DNA of 64,000 bases, from positions 310,001 through 374,000 of the forward strand of contig NZ_JAFEVR010000004.1 in the NCBI RefSeq assembly GCF_017352375.1. Direction: 5' to 3'. Below are positions 17,959-25,059 of this stretch, one piece after another (positions within the stretch are counted from its first letter, which is position 1; each line of letters starts with the position of its first letter). The notes under the pieces were generated by a model that saw nothing but the letters and a program-made list of their open reading frames with translations, had not been told where the DNA came from and did not search any database. Source of the DNA: Mycolicibacterium sp. S2-37 (lineage in GTDB: Bacteria > Actinomycetota > Actinomycetes > Mycobacteriales > Mycobacteriaceae). A program made the position numbers and the translations under genes.

Positions 17959-18230
17959 CTAGTCGAAGGTGACGACGACCTTGTCGGCGGCGCCCGGCGT
18001 GGCAACGCACTGCAGCGCCTCTGCCAGGTCGTCGAACGCGAATGTGTGACTGATGATGACCTGGTACTTTTCCCAGTTCGCGACGATGTCTTCGGTGACC
18101 TCGAAGATCTCCGTGGGGTATCCCATTGACCCGACGATCGTCAGTTCGTTGCTCATCACGTTCATGAAGTCGATGCTGATGGGCTCTTTGTGGACGGCCA
18201 CGATGCCCAGCGTGGCGCCGGGAGTGGCTG
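17959..18230 (-). pseudogene. Zinc-type alcohol dehydrogenase, C-terminal remnant
   Basis: About 90 codons read as the end of a medium-chain dehydrogenase: TPGATLGIVAVHKEPISIDF, then MSNELTIVGSMGYPTEIFEV and FDDLAEALQCVATPGAADKV before the stop. The catalytic domain and most of the Rossmann fold (normally about 260 residues) are missing, and the frame meets a stop around 18247. The open frame breaks where the next remnant, on the other strand, begins. Likely non-functional, though an internal start (ATG 18201) could make an 80-aa fragment. Confidence 0.8.
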
Positions 18231-18638
18231 GAAGCCGCAGGCCCGGTCAACGAGGCCTATCGCGCGCGTATGCCCAAGGTGTTCAGGGAGATACAGCGAC
18301 GCGGATATGGCATCGAGCGGCTCAGCGGGTCTCTGGTCAAGGTATATGCCGCGCTGCTGGCCCTGGAAGACGGCAACGAACCGGACCCCGTGGCAGCACG
18401 GTTGGCCGGCGCCGTCGCCGATCTGACGATCGTCGACGTGCTACCCGACGAGATGGCACAGATCGAGCAGTGTCCTCTCGCGACGATCTCCGCTCCGATC
18501 TTCGACGGTCAGGGCGATGTGGTGATGTCGGTGTCCGCACAGCCCTACCAGCAACTGAACCAGCAACAGGTGCGTCGCATCGGGGATCAGGTCGTCGAGT
18601 TCGCCGAACGGGTGAAATCGCTGATTTCGCAACATGTT
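18219..18638 (+). pseudogene. Transcription-regulator C-terminal remnant (IclR/GAF-like effector domain)
   Basis: An open stretch REWLEAAGPVNEAYRARMPK continues through an alpha/beta domain (LATISAPIFDGQGDVVMSVS, then QQVRRIGDQVVEFAERVKSL) that looks like the ligand-binding C-terminus of an IclR-like regulator. There is no N-terminal helix-turn-helix; upstream the DNA is the antisense alcohol dehydrogenase remnant. The frame runs on without a family-like end into the P450 remnant. The boundary at about 18219-18230 is probably a deletion or inversion joint. Family assignment is tentative; being a remnant is well supported. Confidence 0.65.
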
Positions 18639-18778
18639 CAGCCCGTCGACAGTCACCGCGCCACCCGATCTCCCGTTGAGGACGCGGCCCGCTATCCCCC
18701 TCGGGGGCGATCCTACTGTCCGCTGAGGCCCACCGGCACCCCCATCGACACGCGTGAGCATCAACGGAGGCCCATCTC

Positions 18779-19326
18779 ATGTCCCGAATCCTCTACAACC
18801 CGTCCACACCGGAATTCCAGAACGAACTCTGGAACGTCTACCGCACGATGCGTGACGACCATCCCGTATACCGCGACCCGAAGGGCGAGTTCTACGCCCT
18901 GACCCGGTTCGCCGATGTCTGGACCGCCGCGGCCGACCACGAGACGTTCTCCAGCCGTGTCGCTGAGGGGAATGATCTACTGCCCCAACTCATCTTCATC
19001 GACCCGCCACGCGGGATGTCGAACTCCACGGTGTCACGATTCCGGCAGGCTCGCGGGTGATGCTCGTGTGGGGGGCGGCCAACCACGACGACCGCGAGTT
19101 CGCGGATCCGGAGCGATTCGATGTCGAACGACGGGCGAAACGCCACCCCTCCTTCGGCCACGGCGTGCACTTCTGCATGGGTTCCGGGTTGACGCGTCTG
19201 GAAGCCCGACTCGCCTTCACCGAATGGCTCGAACGTTTCCCCGGCTGCGCACTGGCCGGTGAGCCTCTGCGCACGACGTCCGCCTGGGCCCGCGTCTTCG
19301 AGTCCATTCCGCTCCGGTTGCGCTGA
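18779..19326 (+). pseudogene. Cytochrome P450 with internal deletion and frameshift
   Basis: The first 78 codons are a normal P450 N-terminus (MSRILYNPSTPEFQNELWNV, LTRFADVWTAAADHETFSSR, LIFIDPPR). From about 19014 a different frame encodes a normal C-terminus: TRDVELHGVTIPAGSRVMLV, NHDDREFADPERFDVERR and the haem-binding FGHGVHFCMGSGLTRLEARL with the Cys ligand, then LRLR and stop. About 200 residues including the I-helix and ExxR are gone. Both parents would contain CCACGC at the joint, suggesting microhomology-mediated deletion. RBS-like CAACGGAGG precedes the ATG. Cannot make an active P450. Confidence 0.9.
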
Positions 19327-19388
19327 CGGGAGCTGGGTCGCAGTTGCCCGGTCACGTGACACCGACCACACGACTGTGATACAAACAG

Positions 19389-19411
19389 GCATATTCCTAT
19401 TAGGAATATGC
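19389..19411. promoter_or_regulatory. Perfect 11-bp inverted repeat upstream of the IclR gene (probable operator)
   Basis: Arms GCATATTCCTA and TAGGAATATGC separated by a single T. All 11 pairs match. It is an AT-rich island in GC-rich DNA, 18 bp before the IclR ATG and directly ahead of its ribosome site (AAAGGAGG). IclR regulators commonly bind such dyads in their own promoters. No second copy of this sequence was noticed in the window. Confidence 0.8.
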
Positions 19412-19429
19412 ACAGCCAAAGGAGGCGAC

Positions 19430-20281
19430 ATGACTGCGGCCCCAGTCACCCAGGAATCCACCACTCCGAGCGCGGTGATCGACCGCATCTCGCTCGTCTT
19501 GGATGCTTTCGACGGTCCGGGTCGGCTGACGCTGGCCCAGATCGTGCGGCGCACGGGACTGCCGCGATCGTCGGCGCACCGCATGCTCGAACGCCTGGTC
19601 CAGCTGCGGTGGCTACGCCGCAGCGGTCGTGACTACGAACTGGGTATGCGGCTCGTGGAGCTCGGGTCGCTGGCCGTCCACCAGGACCGGTTGCATCGCG
19701 CGGCCACGCCGCTGCTGCACGATCTGCACCGCGCGACCGGGCTGGTGGTCCACCTCGCCGTGCTCGACGGTGCGGACGTGATGTACCTGGAGAAGATCGG
19801 CGATCGGATGGCAGCGGCACTGCCCAGCCGCGTCGGCGGTCGTCAGCCCGCGCACTGCACCGCCATCGGTAAGGCCCTGCTCGCCTACAACTCCGACTCG
19901 TGCGACGAGGTCGACCTCACCAGCCGCCGCACCAAGTACTCCATCGGCACGGCGGCTCAGCTGGCCGCCGAACTCGCCAAGGTCAGCGCCCACGGCGTGG
20001 CCTACGACCGCGAAGAGCTGATCCCGGGATTCGGTTGCGTCGCAGCGCCGATCGGAGCGCCCGGCGAGGCCGTCGCCGCGCTGTCGGTCTGCGGCCCGAT
20101 GAGCCGGATGACCTTCGATCAGCGCCTCGCCGCACCCGTGCGCATGACGGCGATGGGGATCTGGCGCAATGTGGAAGGTGGCGCCCAGCGTGTCGGGCCC
20201 ACCCTGCAGCAGGTCCGTCCGCTACGTGGTGGGCCCGCGGCCCGGCCCCTCCAGCAGTCCGCGGCCCTGCAGCCCGCATGA
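19430..20281 (+). CDS. IclR-family transcriptional regulator
   Basis: 283 aa from ATG 19430, chosen because AAAGGAGG lies 6 bp upstream. N-terminal winged helix (about 18-75: IDRISLVLDAFDGPGRLTLA, RRTGLPRSSAHRMLERLVQL) and C-terminal effector domain (VVHLAVLDGADVMYLEKIGD, AHCTAIGKALLAY, YDREELIPGFGCVAAPIG). Senses a small molecule and binds DNA as dimer or tetramer. A Pro/Gln-rich tail (VGPTLQQVRPLRGGPAARP) is unusual. Its ATGA overlaps the esterase start, so regulator, esterase and two Dabb-like proteins form one operon behind the palindrome; autoregulation is likely. Confidence 0.92.
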   Translation: MTAAPVTQESTTPSAVIDRISLVLDAFDGPGRLTLAQIVRRTGLPRSSAHRMLERLVQLRWLRRSGRDYELGMRLVELGSLAVHQDRLHRAATPLLHDLHRATGLVVHLAVLDGADVMYLEKIGDRMAAALPSRVGGRQPAHCTAIGKALLAYNSDSCDEVDLTSRRTKYSIGTAAQLAAELAKVSAHGVAYDREELIPGFGCVAAPIGAPGEAVAALSVCGPMSRMTFDQRLAAPVRMTAMGIWRNVEGGAQRVGPTLQQVRPLRGGPAARPLQQSAALQPA

Positions 20282-21222
20282 CGCTCGATCCGCAAATCGC
20301 CGGCATCATCGAAGCACTGGACGGCGGCTTCCCGCCCGTCGAGACGATGACCGGCGCGCAAGCCCGAGCGACGATCCGCAGCCGATTCGTCGCGCCGGCT
20401 CAGCCGGAGGAGGTCGGAAGCGTCATCGACCGGTCGGTTGACGGTTCGGCGGGCGCCGTTCCGGTCCGGATCTACCGACCCGCCGATGCGCCCGCAGGGC
20501 TGTTGCCGGCCCTGGTGTACGCCCACGGCGGCGGCTTCGTGTTCTGCGATCTCGACAGCCACGACGGGTTGTGCCGAGATCTTGCGAACCGCATCGGGGC
20601 GGTGGTGGTTTCGGTGGGCTACCGGTTGGCGCCGGAGCACCGCTGGCCGGCCGCGGCCGAGGACGTGTATGCAGCCACCCGGTCGGTGTCGGACAACTGC
20701 ATAGCGCTCGGAGTGGACCCCGGCCGGATCGCCGTCGGCGGTGACAGTGCCGGTGGAAACCTGGCGACGGTCACGGCGTTGATGGCGCGCGACCGCGGCG
20801 GTCCCCCACTCGCGGCTCAGGTGTTGCTCTATCCGATGATCAAGCCCGATTTCAGTACCGAGTCCTACCAGCTCTATGGGCGTGGCTACTACAACCCCGC
20901 AGCGGCGCTGCGCTGGTACTGGGACCAGTACGTGCCCGCAGACGACGACCGGACCCATCCGTACGCGTCGCCGCTGCACGCCGACCTGCGGAACCTACCG
21001 CCCGCCGCTGTGGTGATCGCGGGTCACGATCCGCTGCGCGACGAAGGGGTGGCCTACGCCGAGGCGTTGCAGGCCGCAGACGTCCCGACCGTGGTGCGCC
21101 ACTTCGGCGGCGGCATCCACGGTTTCATGACGATGCCGAGCCTGGACATCGCCCAGACCGCGCGAGCGCAGGTGTGCCAGGACGCCTCGGCCCTCCTCGC
21201 GGGGACACCCGTCCATGGCTGA
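20278..21222 (+). CDS. GDXG-type (hormone-sensitive lipase family) esterase 1
   Basis: 314 aa, start overlapping the IclR stop. HSL family marks: oxyanion HGGGF in LVYAHGGGFVFCDLDSHDG, YRLAPEHRWPAA, nucleophile Ser in VGGDSAGGNLATVTALMAR, Asp in IAGHDPLRDEGVAYAE and His in GGGIHGFMTMP. It would hydrolyse a carboxylic ester or lactone in the cytoplasm. In this context a natural substrate is the ester/lactone made by a BVMO, which is inference. A second such esterase lies at 35938-36882. Confidence 0.9.
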   Translation: MTLDPQIAGIIEALDGGFPPVETMTGAQARATIRSRFVAPAQPEEVGSVIDRSVDGSAGAVPVRIYRPADAPAGLLPALVYAHGGGFVFCDLDSHDGLCRDLANRIGAVVVSVGYRLAPEHRWPAAAEDVYAATRSVSDNCIALGVDPGRIAVGGDSAGGNLATVTALMARDRGGPPLAAQVLLYPMIKPDFSTESYQLYGRGYYNPAAALRWYWDQYVPADDDRTHPYASPLHADLRNLPPAAVVIAGHDPLRDEGVAYAEALQAADVPTVVRHFGGGIHGFMTMPSLDIAQTARAQVCQDASALLAGTPVHG

Positions 21223-21562
21223 CGCACTGGTGTACGTCATCGACCGGGTGCTCACCCGACCGGGTGCGGCGCGGCAGTTCGTCGACGCCTACCTCTCCGG
21301 ATACGCCCCCGGCGCCCGCGATCGCGGCATGACGCTGTGCAGCGTGCAGCTCAGTCCCCCGGTGTGGTTCGACGACCGGCCCAACACCGTGATCGCAACG
21401 TGGTCGCTGCCCAGTGCCCGGGCGTGGTGGGAGATGACGTGGAAGGGCCGACCCGACCCGTCGATCGGACAGTGGTGGGACGAGATCGACGCCCTGGTCC
21501 TCGAGCGCAGCCGCAGCGTCGCCGCCGACGCCGCCGACGTCGACCGGCTCTGCGATGTTTAA
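21215..21562 (+). CDS. Small Dabb/EthD-like protein, unknown function
   Basis: 115 aa; overlaps the esterase end by 8 bp and the next gene by 8 bp. The sequence MADALVYVIDRVLTRPGAAR then FVDAYLSGYAPGARDRGM and NTVIATWSLPSARAWWEMTW has the alternating strand/helix pattern of a dimeric alpha-beta barrel and many Trp residues. No catalytic motif is recognised. Co-translation with the esterase and the larger Dabb protein implies the same pathway. Confidence 0.7.
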   Translation: MADALVYVIDRVLTRPGAARQFVDAYLSGYAPGARDRGMTLCSVQLSPPVWFDDRPNTVIATWSLPSARAWWEMTWKGRPDPSIGQWWDEIDALVLERSRSVAADAADVDRLCDV

Positions 21563-22172
21563 CGTCATCCGCCTCATCGAAACCCCCGACGAGGCCCTGC
21601 GACGCGATCTGATCCACCACCTCCGTTCCGCTGCAGTAGATTTCGGCGCCGAGCGCGCCGTCGTCGCACCGACGCTGCCGGGTGTCCGCAACGGCGGCGA
21701 CGTGCTGGCGCATCTGCGTTTCACCGACCGACGGCTGGGATACCGGGCCGTCGAGCGGCTCGACGAACTGCTGAGCGGTTCGGCGGTGAGCCACTGCAAC
21801 GGCGCGACCTACGATGGCACACCGGCGGCGGGCGCACCCGGCCACGGCACGGTCTACCGCACGTTGCTGCTGCGCGTCAGGCCGGGTACGGACGAGACGG
21901 TCGTGCGCCGTTTCGAGGACGATCTGCGCCTGCTTCCCCGGCACGTCCAAACCATTCACGCCTGGCAGCTCAGCCGCGTCGAGAACGCGACCGGCACCGT
22001 GCCGTGGACGCACGTGTTCGAGCAGGAATTCACCGACCTCGACGGTCTGATGGGGCCGTACCTGATGCATCCGATCCACTGGGCGGTCGTCGACCAGTGG
22101 TTCGACCCGGAATGCCCGCAGATGATCGTGCGAGACCGGGTGTGTCACAGCTTTTGTGCCTTACCCGGCTAG
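21555..22172 (+). CDS. Two-lobed stress-responsive A/B barrel (Dabb)-like protein
   Basis: 205 aa. The N-terminal half begins MFNVIRLIETPDEALRRDLI and the second half repeats the layout from about residue 98 (TVYRTLLLRVRPGTDETVVR, then TGTVPWTHVFEQEFTDLDGL, MHPIHWAVVDQWFDPECPQM). The second half has the Dabb pattern RxxLL(R)...W.H.FEQEF...Y..HP.H, with a conserved His-Pro-His. Dabb proteins bind hydrophobic small molecules or act as cyclases/decarboxylases in some pathways. Last gene of the IclR operon, ending 4 bp into the convergent SDR. Confidence 0.8.
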   Translation: MFNVIRLIETPDEALRRDLIHHLRSAAVDFGAERAVVAPTLPGVRNGGDVLAHLRFTDRRLGYRAVERLDELLSGSAVSHCNGATYDGTPAAGAPGHGTVYRTLLLRVRPGTDETVVRRFEDDLRLLPRHVQTIHAWQLSRVENATGTVPWTHVFEQEFTDLDGLMGPYLMHPIHWAVVDQWFDPECPQMIVRDRVCHSFCALPG

Positions 22173-23056
22173 ACCCCGGCCGGCGGGATGTTCGGGTTCG
22201 CGGTCGGCGGCGGCTCCAGCGGTGGCAGCGATCCGCGACCGTCGAGCGTGCGCACCGGAAGACCCTGCGACCACGGGTAGTGCAGGCTGAACGCCACCAA
22301 TCCGGTCCGTTGGGCGGCGGGCAGGTGGCACATCGCCAGCACGGTCTCCGCCAGGTACTCGACCGGCTCGGTCGGGAAGGTCTCCGGGATCAGAGCCGAG
22401 GCACCCGGTGTGCGCACCGCCGTCGACGGCCCGACACTGTTGACGGCGATGTCGTCGTCGAGCAACTCGGCCGCCAGCCCCTGCGTGAACCGATGCAGCG
22501 CGGCTTTCAGCGACGCGTACACCACGTCACCGGAGGTCTTGTTGTACTCGCGGAACGGGCGCACGGGCGCCATCCCGGTCACCGAACCGATGTTGACGAT
22601 CCACCCGGCGCCCCGCGCGCGCATCTGCGGGATCGCGGCCCGGGCCAGCACGAACGGCGTGCGCAGATAGTGCTCGACGGTGCGGTCGAACGTGTCCATC
22701 GCCATCTTCTCGACCACCGAGTAGTCGGCGTAGCCGGCGTTGTTGACCAGAATGTCGAGGCCACCGGTGCGATCGATCACGTTACCCACCAGCGCTTCTC
22801 GCTGCTCGGGGTTCTCCAGGTCGGCCGCCAGCCCGATGGCGGTTCCGCCTGCCGCCTCGATGAGGGCGATGGTCTCGCCGATGGTTCCCGGCAGGGCGGT
22901 AGTGGCGCCGTCGCGCACCGACGGTGACGGCGTGTAGCTGCGCGCCGTCACCACGACGGTGGCCCCCTCCGCGGCCAGGCGCTGGGCGATGGCGCGACCG
23001 ATACCCCGGCTGCTACCGGTCACCAGGGCGGTCTTCCCACGGAGCAGATCACCCAC
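22169..23056 (-). CDS. Short-chain dehydrogenase/reductase
   Basis: 295 aa from GTG 23056, overlapping the BVMO stop by 8 bp. Rossmann motif TALVTGSSRGIGRAIAQRLA, NNAGYADYSVVE, and an active-site segment SVTGMAPVRPFREYNKTSGD...YASLKAAL in which the YxxxK is YASLK with a Ser upstream in NIGSVTG. An extra loop after VVVTARSY (TPSPSVRDGATTALPGTI) is typical of longer SDRs. Likely oxidises or reduces a ring alcohol/ketone around the BVMO step; substrate unknown. Confidence 0.88.
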   Translation of the reverse strand: MGDLLRGKTALVTGSSRGIGRAIAQRLAAEGATVVVTARSYTPSPSVRDGATTALPGTIGETIALIEAAGGTAIGLAADLENPEQREALVGNVIDRTGGLDILVNNAGYADYSVVEKMAMDTFDRTVEHYLRTPFVLARAAIPQMRARGAGWIVNIGSVTGMAPVRPFREYNKTSGDVVYASLKAALHRFTQGLAAELLDDDIAVNSVGPSTAVRTPGASALIPETFPTEPVEYLAETVLAMCHLPAAQRTGLVAFSLHYPWSQGLPVRTLDGRGSLPPLEPPPTANPNIPPAGV

Positions 23057-24959
23057 CGGACTGCCCCTCGCCCCCGCCCAGCACGAAGTGGTCTTCGATC
23101 GGCGCCCGGTGCTGATGCCAGATGTCGACCAGGCGCCACGGGGTGGACACCACCACCCGGCCCGAGCCGGACCGGTAGTAGGTGTGGGCGTTGGGGGTGT
23201 GGCACCAGACCGTGCGCGACATGGCGTCGTCGATCTGCGCGACGTAGTCCTCGTAGGCGTCCTGGGTGACCTCCATCGTCGTCGCACCGCGAAGCGCCAT
23301 CAGCTGCAGGCACTCCATGATGTAGTGCGCCAGTACCTCCATCGAGAAGTTGGCTCCCGCACCGTGTCCCGGGCTGTAGTTGGGCGCCGAGGTGATGAAC
23401 AGGTTCGGAAAACCCGGGACGGTACCGCCCCGGTAGGCGCGCGGGCTGTCTCCCCACTCCGTACGCAGGGTCCGCCCCTCCCGACCCCGGATGTCCACGG
23501 TCGAGAGGAAGTCGAGGTGGTATCCCGTCGCGTAGATGATCACGTCCAGATCGATCTGCCGGCCGTCCTGCGTGACGATCCCCCCGGCGTTCACCGCAGC
23601 GGGCTCACTGGCTTCGACGTCGACGTGGTCGCGGGTCAGTGCGGCGTAGTAGCCGCCGGGGTCACGGATGATCCGCTTGCCGTACGGGGCGAAGTCCGGC
23701 GTCACCTTTTTCGCCAGTTCTGTTCCCGCACCGAAGATTCGGGTGATGTACTCGGTGCACATCTGCAGCAGCACATCGTTGGCCGGCGATATCGACAGGT
23801 GATCCTTCGCCCACTCCGGATCCCGCAGGATCACCGGGTAGTTGTTGTCAGCGGTGGCCCAGTAGGACTTGAGCCGGTGCCAATTCGCGTAATACGGCAC
23901 GTGCCGGCCCAGGTAGCGCCGGAACTCCGGCACGTCGTCGGACGCCCGCTTGCGCGGCGCCACCCAGTGCGGCTGGCGCTGGAACACCGTCAGGTGCTCG
24001 ACCTCGTCGACACAGGCGTCGACGATCTGCACCGCCGTGCACCCGGCGCCGACGATCGCCACCCGCTTCCCGTGCAGATCGATCTCCGGATCCCACTGTG
24101 CGGAGTGCACACTCACGCCGGCGAAGGTCTCCCGTCCCGGTACATCCGGCCAGCGGGGGCGATTGAGGTAGCCGGCGGCGGTGATCACCACCCGGGCGTG
24201 ACTGACGCTGCGCTGCCCGCCGCGGTCCACCGCATGGATCTGCCACTGGTCGCGATCCTCGTCCCACCACAGCGCCTCGACCTCGGTGCCGAACCGCGTG
24301 TGCTCGCGGAGCCGGTGCTTGTCGGCCAGCGCCACGAGGTAGTCGTGGTACTCGGCGCCCTGGGGGTAATAGTTCGACCAGTCGGGGTTCAGTTCCCGCG
24401 ACAGGGAGTAGTACGCCGACGGGGTGTCCACCCCGATACCGGGGTAGGTGGTGGTCAACCACGTGCCGCCCACCTCGTCATTGCGGTCGAAGATCTCGTA
24501 GGTGACCCCCGCGTCGCGGGCGGCGAGCGCGGCGACGATACCGGCGATGCCGGCGCCGATGATCGCGACCGTGGTGGTCTCGGGGATGGGGACTGTCCGC
24601 GGCAGCGTCGGCTGGGACAGCTGAAAGCCACCCTGCTCCAACAACAGCGGAACGAATTCCGCGTCGACATCCGCCCCGAGTGCCACCGGGAGCAACCGGG
24701 CGAACATCTCCGGATCGTCGGCCCGCCCGCGGGCCCGCGGGGCTGCGAGCACCGCGTCGGCGAGCGCCGACACCAGTGCCTCCATCGTGTCGGTGTCGCT
24801 GACGCCGACCCGCTCCGGTGGATCCGGTACGTGCGTGATCTCCGGCGCGAAGCGGTCGATCACCGTGGTGTCGCCGGTCAGTTGAGCCAGCACCGCCACC
24901 AGCACACCCGCGTCCGCGAGGCGCAGGTGGGCCCTCAGCTCGTCGGCATCAATCGTCAC
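23049..24959 (-). CDS. Baeyer-Villiger monooxygenase with N-terminal extension (HAPMO-like)
   Basis: 636 aa from GTG 24959 (VTIDADELRAHLRLADAGVL); an ATG at 24995 is possible but adds an atypical leader. About 130 N-terminal residues form a helical domain seen in 4-hydroxyacetophenone monooxygenase-type BVMOs. Core: VAIIGAGIAGIVAALAARDA, GGTWLTTTYPGIGVDTPS, fingerprint FAGVSVHSAQWDP (FxGxxxHxxxWD), VAIVGAGCTAVQIVDA, ATGYHLDFLSTVD. Oxygenates a ketone to an ester or lactone. Operon with the SDR; divergent from the acyl-CoA synthetase with a motif copy between. Confidence 0.92.
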   Translation of the reverse strand: MTIDADELRAHLRLADAGVLVAVLAQLTGDTTVIDRFAPEITHVPDPPERVGVSDTDTMEALVSALADAVLAAPRARGRADDPEMFARLLPVALGADVDAEFVPLLLEQGGFQLSQPTLPRTVPIPETTTVAIIGAGIAGIVAALAARDAGVTYEIFDRNDEVGGTWLTTTYPGIGVDTPSAYYSLSRELNPDWSNYYPQGAEYHDYLVALADKHRLREHTRFGTEVEALWWDEDRDQWQIHAVDRGGQRSVSHARVVITAAGYLNRPRWPDVPGRETFAGVSVHSAQWDPEIDLHGKRVAIVGAGCTAVQIVDACVDEVEHLTVFQRQPHWVAPRKRASDDVPEFRRYLGRHVPYYANWHRLKSYWATADNNYPVILRDPEWAKDHLSISPANDVLLQMCTEYITRIFGAGTELAKKVTPDFAPYGKRIIRDPGGYYAALTRDHVDVEASEPAAVNAGGIVTQDGRQIDLDVIIYATGYHLDFLSTVDIRGREGRTLRTEWGDSPRAYRGGTVPGFPNLFITSAPNYSPGHGAGANFSMEVLAHYIMECLQLMALRGATTMEVTQDAYEDYVAQIDDAMSRTVWCHTPNAHTYYRSGSGRVVVSTPWRLVDIWHQHRAPIEDHFVLGGGEGQSGG

Positions 24960-25001
24960 GTTAGCGAGTATCGAGGCGGGGCAGAGTGCGGGCACCGTCT
25001 G

Positions 25002-25018
25002 TGCCTACTGAGCGGGAC
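25002..25018. promoter_or_regulatory. Shared palindromic operator, copy 4 (BVMO / acyl-CoA synthetase divergent promoter)
   Basis: TGCCTACTGAGCGGGAC. The core CCTACTGAGCGGG matches 12 of 13 consensus positions (T at position 5 of the 17-mer). It lies 42 bp upstream of both the BVMO GTG and the synthetase ATG. Weaker than copies 1-3. Confidence 0.45.
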
Positions 25019-25059
25019 AGGGATCGGGCCCCGCGGCTGACGGTGCTTACGCTGCCGAC

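Noticed and set aside
18717..18732. Operator-like TGTCCGCTGAGGCCCA upstream of the P450 remnant
   Set aside because: Only the left half-site matches; may be a decayed copy but cannot be supported.
22959..25040. 693-codon plus-strand open frame opposite the SDR-BVMO operon
   Set aside because: Arg/Val/His-rich reverse-frame translation with no motif, fully antisense to the BVMO.
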